Origin: Cyanobium sp. WAJ14-Wanaka
GTDB taxonomy: Bacteria; Cyanobacteriota; Cyanobacteriia; PCC-6307; Cyanobiaceae
Direction of reading: 5' to 3'
Length of the DNA stretch: 64,000 nt
NCBI RefSeq assembly: GCF_024345375.1
Contig: NZ_JAGQAZ010000001.1
Location: forward strand, 124,001 to 188,000
The notes below the pieces were generated by a model. That model saw nothing but the letters and a program-made list of their open reading frames with translations, was not told the DNA's origin and ran no database searches. The translations under genes and the position numbers were made by a program. Of this stretch, positions 28,671 through 39,055 are shown in pieces; within the stretch, counting starts at the first letter, position 1; every line of letters starts with the position of its first letter.

Positions 28671-30305
28671 ATGGTTCAGGACCTATCCAAGCCATGGCCA
28701 GGTCGGCGGCGCGTCGCGGCCATTGATATCGGTACCAACTCGATTCACCTGTTGGTGGCTGAGGTCGACCTGGAGCTGCGCAGCTTTTCCGTGGTGCTGG
28801 CGGAGAAGGCCACCACCCGCCTGGGGGAGCGGGATCCCGTGAGTGGCGAATTGAGCGCCGATGCAATTGAGCGGGCCTTCCGCACCCTGCGCCACGACCG
28901 CGACCTGGCCCTCAGCCATGGGGTGGAGCAGATCGTCACGGCCGCCACCAGTGCGGTGCGCGAAGCCCCCAATGGCCGTGATTTCCTAGTGGCCCTCCAG
29001 GAAAAGCTCGACCTGGATGTGGATCTGGTCAGCGGTCCGGAGGAGGCGCGCCTGATCTATCTCGGGGTGCTTTCCGGCATGACCCTGGGGGATCAGCCCC
29101 ACCTGATTCTTGATATCGGCGGCGGTTCCACGGAATTGGTCTTGGCCGACGGCGGCGATGCCAGGGTTCTGACCAGCACCCGCATCGGTGCGGTGCGCCT
29201 GCAGAGGGAGTTCTGCCGCCAGGATCCCCTGCCCCCTGCCCAGCAGTCTTTCTTAAAGGCCTACATCCAAGGGTCCCTGGATCCGGCCGTGGCCCAGGCC
29301 CGAGCTGCCCTTAAGCCTGGGGAGCGGCCCAAAATGGTGGCCACCAGTGGCACGGCAATGGCCCTGGCGGCCCTGGCGGCGGCTGAGGATGAAAGGCCCC
29401 CCCTGAAACTCCAGGGCTACCGGCTCGGCAAGGCCCGCATCGACCAGTTACTTGCCAGGTTGCTGCAGATGGGCCCGGAGCAACGCAAGGCGCTTACCGC
29501 CATCAACGAACGGCGGGCCGAAATCATCGTGCCAGGGGCCCTGATCCTCCAAACCGCCATGGAGATGCTGCAGGTGCAGGAGCTGGTGGTGTGTGATCGG
29601 GCCCTGCGCGAGGGGTTGATTGTGGATTGGATGCTGCGCAATCAGCTGCTGGGGGATCGCTTTTCCTTCCAGAGCACCATTCGCGAGCGCACGGTGATCC
29701 ACCTGGCCCAAAGTTTTGGGGTGGATCGCAGCCGGGCCGACCGGGTGGCCGCCTTTGCCCTCAGCCTCTACGACCAAACCCGGGGTCTCCTCCACGAGGA
29801 CGGCGGTGAAGGCCGCCAGCTGCTTTGGGCTGCGGCCCAACTGCACACCTGTGGCAAGAGCATCAACATCGCCGCTTATCACAAACACACCTGGTACTTG
29901 ATCCGCCATGGGGAGCTTTTGGGCTACAGCGAGATGGAGCATTTGATGGTGGCGGCCATCGCCCGATACCACCGCCGGGGCCTGCCCAAAAAGCGCCATG
30001 AGTCTTGGCTGGTGATTGAGGGCCGGGATCAACGTCGCTGCGTGGCGGCGATGGGACTGCTGCTCCGTTTGGCCGCTGCCCTAGACAGGCGTCCCGCAGA
30101 GGTAATTGAGCGGATAACCGTTGCTGCGGATAGGGATGCGGGCCCCAAGGAGCCACCCACTGGCTTCACCATTTCCCTGGAGGAAAGCGCAGAGTTGGCC
30201 GCAGATCCCCAGGGCGACCTAAGCCTGGAGTGCTGGAGCCTGCTCTCTTGCCACGCCGTGGTCCAGGAGGCCTGTGGCCTGGAACTCAGGGTGTTGGGGG
30301 CTTAG
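28671..30305 (+). CDS. ppx: Exopolyphosphatase, Ppx/GppA family
   Basis: 544 residues from ATG 28671 (a GTG at 28653 is possible). Actin-like phosphate motifs are AAIDIGTNSIHLLVAE at the start and LILDIGGGSTELVLADGG near 140. The C-terminal half (about 330-510) is an HD-like domain with LHTCGKSINIAAYHKHTWYLI. The enzyme releases phosphate from polyphosphate and may also hydrolyse pppGpp. The 3' end overlaps the convergent rodZ-like gene by 20 bases. Confidence 0.9.
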   Translation: MVQDLSKPWPGRRRVAAIDIGTNSIHLLVAEVDLELRSFSVVLAEKATTRLGERDPVSGELSADAIERAFRTLRHDRDLALSHGVEQIVTAATSAVREAPNGRDFLVALQEKLDLDVDLVSGPEEARLIYLGVLSGMTLGDQPHLILDIGGGSTELVLADGGDARVLTSTRIGAVRLQREFCRQDPLPPAQQSFLKAYIQGSLDPAVAQARAALKPGERPKMVATSGTAMALAALAAAEDERPPLKLQGYRLGKARIDQLLARLLQMGPEQRKALTAINERRAEIIVPGALILQTAMEMLQVQELVVCDRALREGLIVDWMLRNQLLGDRFSFQSTIRERTVIHLAQSFGVDRSRADRVAAFALSLYDQTRGLLHEDGGEGRQLLWAAAQLHTCGKSINIAAYHKHTWYLIRHGELLGYSEMEHLMVAAIARYHRRGLPKKRHESWLVIEGRDQRRCVAAMGLLLRLAAALDRRPAEVIERITVAADRDAGPKEPPTGFTISLEESAELAADPQGDLSLECWSLLSCHAVVQEACGLELRVLGA

Positions 30306-31143
30306 CTGGAGTGGCCTGAAGCTTGGCCTGGGTTGGGGCAAAGGTTTGCCACCGGATTTGTTTGACCGTGCCAAGGGGCTTGGCCGGGCCGTTGCCCCGC
30401 TGAACCAGCACCAAATCCGGCCGGCCGGCCAGCACCCGAATTCCTGCGGCCAGGGGAAAAGCTCGCCGGCCCTGGAAGGCCCCCCTAAACAGCCGCTTGC
30501 CCGTGGTGGTTTTCACCTCCAGCCAGCTGCCCTCAGTGCTGATCAACACCAGTTGCTTGGCTTGGCTGGTCTCGATGGCCAGGGCGGCTGCCCGCTTGGC
30601 TTGCTCGAGCCGGGCTTTTTTAAGCGACGCTTCCTGGGCAATGGCCTGCTGGCGCAGCAGTTGTTGATGGGTTTGCCATTGCTGCCAAAGCAAGGTGCCA
30701 CCGGTTGCCAGCCCTGCGATCAGGGCCAGGCTGGCGATGGGGCGAAGGCCAGGCCAAAGGCTCCCACTGGATTTGGTTTGGCTTTTTGCTTTGGGGCCAG
30801 GTTCGGCTGGGCTGGTTGGGGGCTCCTCCTGTTCGATGCCCCGCGCTTGGAATTTGAGTTGGTTGAGATTGATTTTTGGAGCGCTAAATTCAGTAAATTG
30901 GCGCAGGGAAGTTACTTCCTCGTCAATAGAAATTTCTAGGCGACTGGCCAGCCGGCGGGCCTGGGCGATCACAAAAACAGCTTCCGGAAGATGCTCCAGA
31001 TCACCGGCTTCCAGGGCCCCAAGTTGCTCCACCCCCATGTTCAGCTGCGATGCCAGGGCTGCCTGGCTGAGGCCCCGGGCTTCCCGGGCTTGGCTCAGCC
31101 GCTGGCCAAGGGCTTGAAGCACAGGGATTACTGGGCTATCCAC
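30286..31143 (-). CDS. RodZ-like helix-turn-helix membrane protein
   Basis: 285 residues. The N terminus has a Cro/CI helix-turn-helix (about 10-70: LGQRLSQAREARGLSQAALA). One membrane helix follows (about 150-170: PIASLALIAGLATGGTLLW), then a coiled segment and a beta-rich DUF4115-like periplasmic domain (SWLEVKTTTGKRLFRG). This is the layout of RodZ, which links MreB filaments to the wall machinery. No mre genes are near. The start is ATG 31143, about 120 bases from the tRNA gene. Confidence 0.75.
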   Translation of the reverse strand: MDSPVIPVLQALGQRLSQAREARGLSQAALASQLNMGVEQLGALEAGDLEHLPEAVFVIAQARRLASRLEISIDEEVTSLRQFTEFSAPKINLNQLKFQARGIEQEEPPTSPAEPGPKAKSQTKSSGSLWPGLRPIASLALIAGLATGGTLLWQQWQTHQQLLRQQAIAQEASLKKARLEQAKRAAALAIETSQAKQLVLISTEGSWLEVKTTTGKRLFRGAFQGRRAFPLAAGIRVLAGRPDLVLVQRGNGPAKPLGTVKQIRWQTFAPTQAKLQATPAKPPTP

Positions 31144-31262
31144 AGGGGAAATTTCTAAGGGAAGCGAGGGTTTCGCTGGAATTTATCGAGGCCAATTGTG
31201 CCCCATGGGGGAGCAGTTGCCCAGGCCTTGAGCAGGCTTGTGGCAGCAGGGATTGTCAAAAA

Positions 31263-31334
<72 letters not shown>

Positions 31335-31382
31335 TTGCCTAGGCAGCTTAAGGCACCACCCCCCTGCCCCCGATCGGCGACC

Positions 31383-32855
31383 ATGGGGTCAGATTCTCGG
31401 ATGGATTTGAGCGTCGCAGCCCCTGCCCCTGACCCGGTGCCCGCCGCCTCCCTCGCGGATGGGGACCAGGTTGATGTGTTGATTGTGGGGGGTGGGGTCT
31501 GCGGCACGGCCCTGTTATTTGAGCTGGCCCGCTACACCGACCTGGGCCGCATTGCCCTGGTGGAGCGCTACGACCAACTGGCCCAGGTGAATTCCAAGGC
31601 CACTAACAACAGCCAGACGATCCACTGCGGCGACATCGAGACCAACTACACCCTGGAAAAGGCCCTGCGGGTTAAGCGCACCGCCGAAATGATCGTGCAC
31701 TACGCCGATCTGCTCGAACCCGAGATCCGGGATCGCTGCGTGTTTCGCACCCCCAAGATGGTGCTCGGTGTGGGCGAGCAGGAATGCGGCTTCCTGCGGG
31801 AGCGCTTCAACCACTTTTCCCCCCACTTCCCAGCCATGGAGCTGCTGGAGAAGGGGGAAATTGCCGAATGGGAGCCCCAGGTTGCCCTGGTGAATGGGGC
31901 CCTGCGGCCTGAGCCCCTGGTGGCCATTGGGATTCGACGCACCTACACCGCCGTGGATTACGAAGCCCTTTCGGAATCCTTTGTGGAACAGGCCCAGGCG
32001 GCCGTGTCCCAATCGGTGGAGGGGGCCAAATCGGTGGAGGGGGGAGCCGATCGCCAGCTTCGCATTCAAATGGGCACGAAGGTGGAGCTAATTGAGCAGG
32101 AGGGCGAGGGTTTTCGGGTCCAGATTCGGCCCACCAAGGGGGGAGCATCCCGCCAACTTTTGGCCCGCCATGTGGTGGTCAACGCCGGCGCCCACAGCCT
32201 GTTGATGGCCCAGCAGATGGGCTACGGCCTGGAGTATTCCTGTCTGCCGGTGGCGGGCAGTTTTTACTTCACCCCCGACCTCCTCAAGGGCAAGGTTTAC
32301 ACCGTTCAAAACGACAAGCTGCCCTTTGCCGCCATCCACGGCGACCCGGATGTGCGGGCACCCGGCAAGACCCGCTTTGGGCCCACGGCCCTTTTACTTC
32401 CCCAGCTCGAGCGCTACAAGGCGGCCTCCTTCTGGGAATTTTTAAAGGTGCTGCGCCTGGATTGGGCTGTTTTAAGCGTTTTTTGGCAGCTTTTTCGCAT
32501 TGCCGATATCCGCAACTACATCTTTAAAAATCTGCTGTTTGAAGTGCCCTGGCTCAGGCGCTTTTTGTTCCTGGCCGATGCCCGCAAAATTGTGCCGGGC
32601 ATGGCCCTTGCTGACCTCAGCTTTGCGGAGGGCTACGGAGGGGTGCGCCCCCAGCTGATCAATAAGACCAGCCGCCAACTGATGTTGGGCGAAGCCAGCA
32701 TTCGCCCCCTGCCAGGGCTGGTCTTCAATGTGACCCCCTCGCCGGGTGGCACCTGTTGCCTGGGCAATGCGGCTACCGATGTGGAGGCGATTGCGGAGCG
32801 CTTGGGCTGCTCCTTCGACCAGCAGGCCCTGGCCCAGGAGCTCTACGGGGCCTAG
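31383..32855 (+). CDS. mqo: FAD-dependent oxidoreductase, malate:quinone oxidoreductase-like
   Basis: 490 residues from ATG 31383 (31401 is an alternative; earlier codons run against the tRNA). The FAD Rossmann motif is VDVLIVGGGVCGTALLFELA, followed by NSKATNNSQTIHCGDIETNY, which resembles the Mqo family. The C terminus has the second flavin-binding part (TPSPGGTCCLGNAATD). Mqo oxidises malate and reduces quinone at the membrane, replacing soluble malate dehydrogenase. A near-perfect 18-base repeat (32011-32046) gives a duplicated SVEGA-like loop. Substrate assignment is by family only. Confidence 0.75.
   Translation: MGSDSRMDLSVAAPAPDPVPAASLADGDQVDVLIVGGGVCGTALLFELARYTDLGRIALVERYDQLAQVNSKATNNSQTIHCGDIETNYTLEKALRVKRTAEMIVHYADLLEPEIRDRCVFRTPKMVLGVGEQECGFLRERFNHFSPHFPAMELLEKGEIAEWEPQVALVNGALRPEPLVAIGIRRTYTAVDYEALSESFVEQAQAAVSQSVEGAKSVEGGADRQLRIQMGTKVELIEQEGEGFRVQIRPTKGGASRQLLARHVVVNAGAHSLLMAQQMGYGLEYSCLPVAGSFYFTPDLLKGKVYTVQNDKLPFAAIHGDPDVRAPGKTRFGPTALLLPQLERYKAASFWEFLKVLRLDWAVLSVFWQLFRIADIRNYIFKNLLFEVPWLRRFLFLADARKIVPGMALADLSFAEGYGGVRPQLINKTSRQLMLGEASIRPLPGLVFNVTPSPGGTCCLGNAATDVEAIAERLGCSFDQQALAQELYGA
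32011..32046 (+). repeat. 18-base tandem duplication inside mqo-like gene
   Basis: Two adjacent copies of an 18-base unit beginning AATCGGTGGAGGGGG, differing at one or two bases near the end. The frame is kept and the protein gains a duplicated SVEG motif in a loop between the two halves of the enzyme. Confidence 0.8.
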
Positions 32856-33616
32856 GCCCCGCCTCGAAACAGGTGGTTGTGGCTGGCGGAGTAGAGCTTG
32901 GAGCGGGCCTCCCCAGGGGGATTAAGGGCGGGACTAACCACGTAGAGCGTGGTGCGAATTAGTTGGCGTTCCTGGCTCACCCGGGCCATCTCAGCTAGGG
33001 GCACCACCGTGAGCCATTGGTCGGGCCAGCTCACCCGATAGCCGATTGCTACGGGCGTTTCGGCGGGGTAGTGGCGCAGCAGTTCGGCCTGCACCTCCTC
33101 CACATGGCGGGCGCTTAGGTAGAGGCAAAGGGAAGCGCGCAGGGCCGCCAGCCTGGCCAGGGATTCGCTTTCCGGTACGCCGGTGCGGCCCCCCGCCCGG
33201 CTGAGCACGATCGTTTGGACCAGCCCCGGGATGGTTAGTTCGCTCTGCAGGGATGCGGCGGTTGCCTGATAGGCGCTGATGCCTGGCACCACCTCAACGC
33301 CGATATCGGCATCGGCAAGACGGCAAATTTGCTCGGCCATGGCGCCGTATAGGCAGGGATCACCGTCGTGCAGGCGCACCACGTTTTTGCCGGCGGCTGC
33401 CCGCTCCAGCACGGCGGCCATCACCTCTTCCAGGGTGAGGGTGCTGGTTCGGATTTGCTCGCAACCTGCCGGGGCCATGCCGGCAATTTGGGGATTCACC
33501 AGGGAGTCGGTCCAGACCAATACATCGGCTTGGGCGATGGCGGCCGCTGCCCGCAGGGTGAGTAGGTCGGGTGCGCCAGGGCCGGCGCCCACAATCCATA
33601 CCTTGGAAGAGCTCAA
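32852..33616 (-). CDS. cobM: Precorrin-4 C11-methyltransferase
   Basis: 254 residues. The start is a TTG at 33616 in a TTGA overlap with the lgt stop; the longer open frame upstream is the lgt shadow. The tetrapyrrole methylase layout is clear: [35 protein letters not shown] for SAM binding, [14 protein letters not shown] and the [14 protein letters not shown] loop of CobM. It methylates C11 in the cobamide corrin ring. It is the last gene of the petC-petA-lgt-cobM run and ends convergently with mqo (4-base overlap). Confidence 0.88.
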   Translation of the reverse strand: MSSSKVWIVGAGPGAPDLLTLRAAAAIAQADVLVWTDSLVNPQIAGMAPAGCEQIRTSTLTLEEVMAAVLERAAAGKNVVRLHDGDPCLYGAMAEQICRLADADIGVEVVPGISAYQATAASLQSELTIPGLVQTIVLSRAGGRTGVPESESLARLAALRASLCLYLSARHVEEVQAELLRHYPAETPVAIGYRVSWPDQWLTVVPLAEMARVSQERQLIRTTLYVVSPALNPPGEARSKLYSASHNHLFRGGA

Positions 33617-34473
33617 TTCGTTACTCCACTGGGATCGGGTAAGGGCCTCTTCTGGCCATAGAGCCGCCAGAGCCCCAGGCTGCCCAGGGCGATCAAGGCC
33701 AGGCTCACCAGTTGGGCCATCCTTACCCCACCGGTGCAAAAGGGGGGGGTGGAAAAAAGGCAAAGGGGATCGATGCGCAATCCCTCAATCCAGACCCGGC
33801 CGGCGCTGTAGGCAATCAAATAAACGCAGCTCACCGCCCCAGCCGGCAATTGAATCCGGTCCTTTTTTGCCAGGCGAAATAGTTGGAGGAGCAGCAGGAA
33901 AACGCCGATATTCCAGATCGATTCGTAGAGGAAGGTGGGGTGGAAGGTGCTGTTATTCCAGAAGCCAGCATTGCGGGCAATGGCTGGGGCGATGGTCAGC
34001 TTCCAGGGCAGGTTTGTGGGCAGACCAAACGCCTCTGAATTGAAGAAATTTCCCCAGCGGCCAATTGCCTGGCCCAACACCACCGCCGGCAGTAAGACAT
34101 CTAGCAAAGACCAAAAGGGCAACTTGCGCCAGCGACAAAACAGGACCGTGGCCAAGCTGCCGCCGATCAGGGCACCGTGGATGGCAATGCCCCCGCGCCA
34201 AATGGCCAGGGCAGAAAGCCAGTCGCCGCTATAGAGCCGCCACTCCAGCAGCACGTAGTAGATCCTTGCCCCTAAAACAGCCCCCAACACCAGTAGGGGC
34301 AATAGGTCGGCAATTTGGGCGGGATCAATTGATCTCTGCTTCGCTAGGCGGCTAGCGACTGCCAATCCCACCAGCACCGCCAGGGCAATTAGCAGGCCAT
34401 ACCAGCGCAAGGCAAAGGGGCCCAGCTGGAAAACCAGGGGCCCCGGGGAAGTAAAAGCCAGGACTGGGATCAA
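33613..34473 (-). CDS. lgt: Prolipoprotein diacylglyceryl transferase
   Basis: 286 residues, about seven membrane helices. The Lgt signature is [17 protein letters not shown], with [13 protein letters not shown] and [11 protein letters not shown] later. It moves diacylglyceryl from phosphatidylglycerol to the lipobox cysteine of prolipoproteins; several candidate substrates are in this window. The ATG overlaps the petA stop by 4 bases. Confidence 0.93.
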   Translation of the reverse strand: MIPVLAFTSPGPLVFQLGPFALRWYGLLIALAVLVGLAVASRLAKQRSIDPAQIADLLPLLVLGAVLGARIYYVLLEWRLYSGDWLSALAIWRGGIAIHGALIGGSLATVLFCRWRKLPFWSLLDVLLPAVVLGQAIGRWGNFFNSEAFGLPTNLPWKLTIAPAIARNAGFWNNSTFHPTFLYESIWNIGVFLLLLQLFRLAKKDRIQLPAGAVSCVYLIAYSAGRVWIEGLRIDPLCLFSTPPFCTGGVRMAQLVSLALIALGSLGLWRLYGQKRPLPDPSGVTN

Positions 34474-35405
34474 ATGCCCTCAGCGGCTTGAACTTTCTCC
34501 ACCTGGCGTTTCTTGAGCACCAGCATGATTTGGGCCAGGGCAATCGCGGCGAAGAAGGCCAGTAGGCCGTAGATGCGCACGGGGTTTTGCAGGACGATCT
34601 CGGCATCTAGTTGGCCGAAGCCACCCACGTTCGGATCGTTGGTTAGGGGAGCTCCTGCCGCCACCACATCGCCGATGGCGACGGTGATGGAGGGGCCAGC
34701 GGGCACCGTTTCGGTTGCCTTGCTGCCGTCATCGGCGGTGATCTCAACAACCGATGCACCGTTGTCGCTAGCGGTGATTGCCGAAACCTTGCCGGCAGCA
34801 GTGGCGGTGAAGACGCCGTTGTTGGACTTCTCGCCGGTGGGATACACCTGGCCCCGGCCCCGGTTACCGCCTACGTGCAGTTGGTACTTACCAAAGCTGA
34901 TGGCGCTGTTGGTGGAGGGATCGGGAGAGAGGATCGGGAAGACAATTTCCTGGTGCTGGTCCCCAGGCAGGGGGCCCACCAGCAGGATGTTGGGCTGGTC
35001 GTCGGAGTATTGGGTGTAATAAACCCCAGCGGTTTCTTCCTTCAGCTCGTCGCTAAGGCGGTCCTGGGGAGCAAGGGTGAATCCGTCGGGGAGCATCACC
35101 ACCGCGCCCACGTTTAGGCCGGCGAGGCTGCCATCACCGGAGACCTGCTGGACGGAGGTGTCATAGGGGATCTCCACCACAGCCTTGAAGACCGTATCGG
35201 GGAAGACGGCCTGGGGAACTTCCACATGGGTGGCTTTCTTGGCCAGGTGGCAGTTGGCGCAGACCAGTTTGCCGGTGGCTTCCCTGGGGCTGTCGTAGTT
35301 CTGCTGGGCCCAGAAGGGGTATGCCCAGCTGGGGGTGGCGCCGGTCAGGAGCACGGCCAAGCCGAGCAGGGAGCCGAGCAGGAAAGAGAGGTTGCGACGT
35401 ATCAC
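34470..35405 (-). CDS. petA: Cytochrome f, b6f complex
   Basis: 311 residues from GTG 35405. This start gives a normal signal peptide ([18 protein letters not shown], cleaved at SWA before [10 protein letters not shown]), while the longer frame to 35450 runs into petC. The mature N-terminal tyrosine is the sixth haem ligand, and the haem-binding CANCH lies at about residues 50-54. A single C-terminal anchor (about 275-300) is present. It passes electrons from the Rieske protein to plastocyanin or cytochrome c6 in the thylakoid lumen. It follows petC by 35 bases. Confidence 0.95.
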   Translation of the reverse strand: MIRRNLSFLLGSLLGLAVLLTGATPSWAYPFWAQQNYDSPREATGKLVCANCHLAKKATHVEVPQAVFPDTVFKAVVEIPYDTSVQQVSGDGSLAGLNVGAVVMLPDGFTLAPQDRLSDELKEETAGVYYTQYSDDQPNILLVGPLPGDQHQEIVFPILSPDPSTNSAISFGKYQLHVGGNRGRGQVYPTGEKSNNGVFTATAAGKVSAITASDNGASVVEITADDGSKATETVPAGPSITVAIGDVVAAGAPLTNDPNVGGFGQLDAEIVLQNPVRIYGLLAFFAAIALAQIMLVLKKRQVEKVQAAEGI

Positions 35406-35440
35406 GGTGGTCAGGCGGGCGGATGGGGATTGGCTAGGGA

Positions 35441-35989
35441 TCAGGCCCACCAGGGCTTGTCACCGGTCCGGAAGTCGGTTTCTGTCCACTGGCTCAAAAA
35501 GACGTTGTCGTTCTCAACCGAGACATGGGCCAGGGCCAGGGATAGGGGAGCTGGCCCCCTCACCACCTTGCCGGTGGCGTCGTATTGGGATCCATGGCAG
35601 GGGCACATGAACTTGTTGGCCCCACTGTTCCAGGGCACCACGCAGCCCAGGTGCGTGCAGATGGCGTTGATCCCGTAGCTGCCGATGGCATCGGAGCCTT
35701 CCACGATCAGGTAGGTGGGATCACCCTTGAGGCCCTGCACCAGATTGCGGTCGCCCTCCTTGTGGGTGCTCAGCCAACCGGTGGCCGTAACGCTGTTGCC
35801 GAGTTCGTCCTTGGCGGTGGTGCCACCGCCACCCCCAGCAGCCTTGGGGGGGATGAAGTAGTTGACCACTGGGTAGAGCGCCCCAAGGGCAACGCCAGTG
35901 ACCGACCCGAAGGTCAGCAGGTTCATGAACTGGCGACGACCCATTCCGGGCACATCACCGTTCGAAGCGCTCGCTGGCATCTGGGTCAT
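35441..35989 (-). CDS. petC: Rieske iron-sulfur protein, b6f complex
   Basis: 182 residues from ATG 35989. The N terminus [20 protein letters not shown] is a twin-arginine signal anchor, so the folded protein is exported by Tat. The 2Fe-2S ligands are in CTHLGC and CPCHGS. A glycine-rich hinge (AAGGGGGTT) joins anchor and head. It takes electrons from plastoquinol and passes them to cytochrome f. tatC is about 0.5 kb away. Confidence 0.95.
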   Translation of the reverse strand: MTQMPASASNGDVPGMGRRQFMNLLTFGSVTGVALGALYPVVNYFIPPKAAGGGGGTTAKDELGNSVTATGWLSTHKEGDRNLVQGLKGDPTYLIVEGSDAIGSYGINAICTHLGCVVPWNSGANKFMCPCHGSQYDATGKVVRGPAPLSLALAHVSVENDNVFLSQWTETDFRTGDKPWWA

Positions 35990-36025
35990 ACGGGGCGGCT
36001 TGGGGGCCACAGCAACGTGGTATCC

Positions 36026-36031
36026 ATTATG
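36026..36031 (-). promoter_or_regulatory. Candidate -10 element for petC
   Basis: In the 98-base gap between petC and the divergent DUF3067 gene, the minus strand reads CATAAT about 37 bases upstream of the petC ATG, the best -10-like hexamer in the gap. I see no clear -35. Confidence 0.3.
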
Positions 36032-36087
36032 AACCTTGCCCCAGCGGCCCCGGCGGCTGAAACAGCTGTTGGGCTGATGGCTGAAAC

Positions 36088-36498
36088 ATGCTGTTGTGCA
36101 ATTGCCGGGCGATTGCCCCTAGCCCCTTGCCCCCATTTGGCCCAGCCATCCCCTTTGAGGGTTCGCAAGAGCGGTCCGAAAGCCCCCTCTCGGTGGCTGA
36201 CCTTCTCGCCGTTTTGCGCCAGCGCTGGCAGCGCAGCTACGACCTCCAGCTGGTGCAGCGCCGGGGGCGCTTCTACTTCCAGGTGATGTGGGCCTACCTC
36301 GAGCAGCAGTCGTTTCCGATGGCCGAGGCGGCCTACCTGGCCAAGCTCGAGGAGCTGGTGGGTCTGCTCAATGGCCTGGGGGTGGCCGACCAGGTGCGCC
36401 ATTGGCTCTGCACCACTTCAGACAAGCCGCGATTGGGTCGCGCCATGAACCTGCCCCTGGAAATTGACCCGGGGCGGGCCAGTGAATTTGTGCTTTAG
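36088..36498 (+). CDS. DUF3067 family protein
   Basis: 136 residues. The core (about 35-120) matches DUF3067: [39 protein letters not shown], a helix ending LVGLLNGLG, then [20 protein letters not shown]. It has no signal peptide or membrane helix, so it should be cytoplasmic. The first about 33 residues are low complexity, so the true start may be further in (GTG at 36193 or a TTG). It is divergent from petC, and the family occurs in oxygenic phototrophs. A role near b6f biogenesis is inference. Confidence 0.8.
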   Translation: MLLCNCRAIAPSPLPPFGPAIPFEGSQERSESPLSVADLLAVLRQRWQRSYDLQLVQRRGRFYFQVMWAYLEQQSFPMAEAAYLAKLEELVGLLNGLGVADQVRHWLCTTSDKPRLGRAMNLPLEIDPGRASEFVL

Positions 36499-36529
36499 GG
36501 ACTGGCCTCAGCTGCTGGAGCTCCTGCCC

Positions 36530-37342
36530 TCAGCTGCTGGTGCTGGCGCTTGATTTGAACCTCTCGGCCATCGCCACGAGGCCCACCCCGATCAGGAAGA
36601 GGGCCGTGATTGCCCCCGAGAGCAGCAGCATTGTGACTGGATCGGTCGAGGGGGTCAGTACGGCTCCGGCAATGGCTGCCACCACCACCACCCAGCGCCA
36701 GGCCGCCAGCATCGCCCGCGCCTTGATCAGGCCCAGGGCCCCAAGCAAAAGCTGCAACACCGGCAACTGAAAGGCCAGGGCGGTGGCCACCATCAGCAGC
36801 AGCACAAAATCTAGATAGCGCTCAATTGACCAACTGGGCTCCACCACATCGGCCCCGTACTCGACTAAAAAGGCCAGGGCCGCGGGCACAAGGGCCCACC
36901 AGGCAAAGGCCAGGCCTGCCGCAAAGAGCAGGGCTGAGCCGGCCACTGCTGGCGCCACCAGGCGCCGCTCCCGACTGGTCAGCCCCGGCAGGACAAAGGC
37001 CAGCACTTCGTAGAGCACGTAGGGCAGGGCAATCGTCAGCCCCGCGTAGCCAGCCACCTTGATCGACACAAACAGAAATTCGCCTGGGGCCAGCTGGAGA
37101 AAGCGAATGCCAGGCGCCGGCATCTCCAGGAGCTTGACCAGGGGTTTCACAAAAACCAGGCAGCCGGCGGCACCAATTACCACCGCCAACAGGCTGCGCA
37201 GCACCCGGTTGCGCAGCTCCTCGAGGTGATCCACCAGGGTCATTTCCACTTCGCCAGGGAAGTCGTGACCCTGCGGGTCATGGCTGACCTCGGCAGTGTT
37301 GATTCGGATTGGTGCTGGCGGCGGCAGCGGGGTGGGGCTCAT
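36530..37342 (-). CDS. tatC: Sec-independent protein translocase TatC
   Basis: 270 residues with six membrane helices. After a soluble N terminus comes the TatC mark MTLVDHLEELRNRVLRSL, then FKP-like VKPLVKLLEMPAP, and YVLYEVLAFVLPGLTSRERR. TatC is the receptor for twin-arginine signals; the Rieske protein nearby is a known type of substrate. It starts inside the stop of the NFACT gene (4-base overlap). No tatA is in the window. Confidence 0.93.
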   Translation of the reverse strand: MSPTPLPPPAPIRINTAEVSHDPQGHDFPGEVEMTLVDHLEELRNRVLRSLLAVVIGAAGCLVFVKPLVKLLEMPAPGIRFLQLAPGEFLFVSIKVAGYAGLTIALPYVLYEVLAFVLPGLTSRERRLVAPAVAGSALLFAAGLAFAWWALVPAALAFLVEYGADVVEPSWSIERYLDFVLLLMVATALAFQLPVLQLLLGALGLIKARAMLAAWRWVVVVAAIAGAVLTPSTDPVTMLLLSGAITALFLIGVGLVAMAERFKSSASTSS

Positions 37343-38982
37343 GGTTGTCCTGCTGCCAAGAGGCTAAGGGCCCTATCCGGTTCCCCCCAGAGCACTTCCC
37401 CCTGGCGGTGCCTCACCGTGCCTTCGGCGGCTCCCGGAATGCGCTGGAGATCGCTGGTGGGCACCATCACCACGGGCACCTGGCTGCTGCCGCGGCCGCG
37501 GCTGAAGTGGGCGGCCAGGTCGGCGGCTGCCTGCAGATCGGCTTCTCCGGCCAGGCCCTCCGATGCCTTGAGAACCACATGGCTGCCCGGCAACTCCTGG
37601 GCATGGAACCAGAGATCACCGCGGCGGGCCTGCTTGAGGGCAATCCATTCGTTTTGGCGGTGGTTGCGGCCCACCTGCACAGGTATGCCGCTGGGGCTTC
37701 TGAGCAGCAGGGGCACGGGCTGGCCGCTGGGGCTGGGTCTGCGGCGCCGGCTGGAGCTGCTGCCCTTGCCCGCCAGTGGGCCCTCCAATTCCGCCCCCAG
37801 GGCCGCCAGCTCGAGGCTGGTGGAAGCATTTTCGAGAAAGGTGAGGCTGGCCTCTAGCCATTCCAGGCGCTGGTGATGCAGCTCTAGCCGCGGCGTTATG
37901 GCGGCCACCGAGCGGCGCAACTTTCTGGCCCTGTTGTAGAGCTTTTGGGCTGAGGCGATGCAGGCGCGACTTGGACTTAGCTGGCTCAGCAGGGCGTCTG
38001 CCTGGCCTTGCAGGCCATCGCTTTGCGGCACCGCCGCCAGGAGGGCCTGCTGCTGGGCGGCCAGTTGCCGCTCCCTGTTGGCGGCCTGCTCAAGGCGCAG
38101 CTGCAGCTGTTGGCGAGCTTGGAGCACTTTTAGTTGCTCCAGGTGGGCTGCGTAGTAGGCACCAAGGCCGCTGTTGATGCTGGTGGCGCCTTGCTCCCAG
38201 GGCTTCTCCAGAGGCGGCCAGCAGCGGTAGCTGTCGCCGTCGCATTGCCAGACAAAGTTGCCTGTGGAGAGGCAGGTCAGCCAGTGTTGCCATTGGCGCC
38301 AGAGTTGGAGCCATTGCTCCACCTTCAGATCGCCAACGGGCCTTTCCCGCAGTTCTGCTCCGACCAATTGGCGCATCAGGGCCGGACTAATCCCCTGGTA
38401 GGCGTTGCCGAGGGCCTTGCCCAGGGGCAGGGGCAGGAGGCTGAGTCGCCGCTGCCAGCTTTCTTGGCCCTCGTGGTGGTTGGGGGGCTCACCCATCAGG
38501 GCGGGGGGGCTTTGGTAGGCATCCCCGGTGCCGATCGGCCGCAGCCGCGATTGATGGGTCTTTACTTGCCTGGCCAAGGCAATCACCTGGCGCTGCCCAT
38601 CGAGCAGGAAGAGGTTGCTGTGGCGTCCCATCAGCTCGACCACCAGCCAGCGGGCGATGGGTTCCCCTGGCCGCTCTGAAAAGCCCAGCTCAACGATCCG
38701 CTCCCAGCCCTGCTGCTCCAGGCTGGTTAGGGCCAGGCCCCGCAGGCTGTGTTGAAGCTGCTGGGCCAGGGTGCTGCCATCCCCTTCCCGGGGCGGAGCT
38801 GTGATGATGTGCATCCTGGCGGCATCGGCCTGCCAGCTGATTTCCAGCCATTGGCTCCCTTCGAGGGTTCTCAGCCCTATTTGCAGGCAATCCCGGCTGG
38901 GCTGCTGGGCCTTCTCAAAGCGGCTTGGCAGCAGGGTGGGGCGCCATTCAGCCAGCACAGCCTTGAGGCTGGTGACGTCCAT
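37339..38982 (-). CDS. NFACT (RqcH/Rqc2-like) protein
   Basis: 547 residues with the NFACT order: an N-terminal FbpA/Rqc2 domain (about 1-200), a long coiled-coil (about 280-400: [20 protein letters not shown]), and a C-terminal NFACT-R domain with [20 protein letters not shown]. Bacterial RqcH binds stalled 50S subunits and adds C-terminal alanine tails. An acidic/serine-rich linker ([17 protein letters not shown]) precedes the NFACT-R part. The gene is upstream of tatC on the same strand and divergent from gmk. Confidence 0.85.
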   Translation of the reverse strand: MDVTSLKAVLAEWRPTLLPSRFEKAQQPSRDCLQIGLRTLEGSQWLEISWQADAARMHIITAPPREGDGSTLAQQLQHSLRGLALTSLEQQGWERIVELGFSERPGEPIARWLVVELMGRHSNLFLLDGQRQVIALARQVKTHQSRLRPIGTGDAYQSPPALMGEPPNHHEGQESWQRRLSLLPLPLGKALGNAYQGISPALMRQLVGAELRERPVGDLKVEQWLQLWRQWQHWLTCLSTGNFVWQCDGDSYRCWPPLEKPWEQGATSINSGLGAYYAAHLEQLKVLQARQQLQLRLEQAANRERQLAAQQQALLAAVPQSDGLQGQADALLSQLSPSRACIASAQKLYNRARKLRRSVAAITPRLELHHQRLEWLEASLTFLENASTSLELAALGAELEGPLAGKGSSSSRRRRPSPSGQPVPLLLRSPSGIPVQVGRNHRQNEWIALKQARRGDLWFHAQELPGSHVVLKASEGLAGEADLQAAADLAAHFSRGRGSSQVPVVMVPTSDLQRIPGAAEGTVRHRQGEVLWGEPDRALSLLAAGQP

Positions 38983-39055
38983 GGGTTGCAGGCGCGCCAG
39001 GGGTGTAGACGATCAGATCAAGCCCCTACTCTGCAATCCTGCGCCCTTGCCTGCC

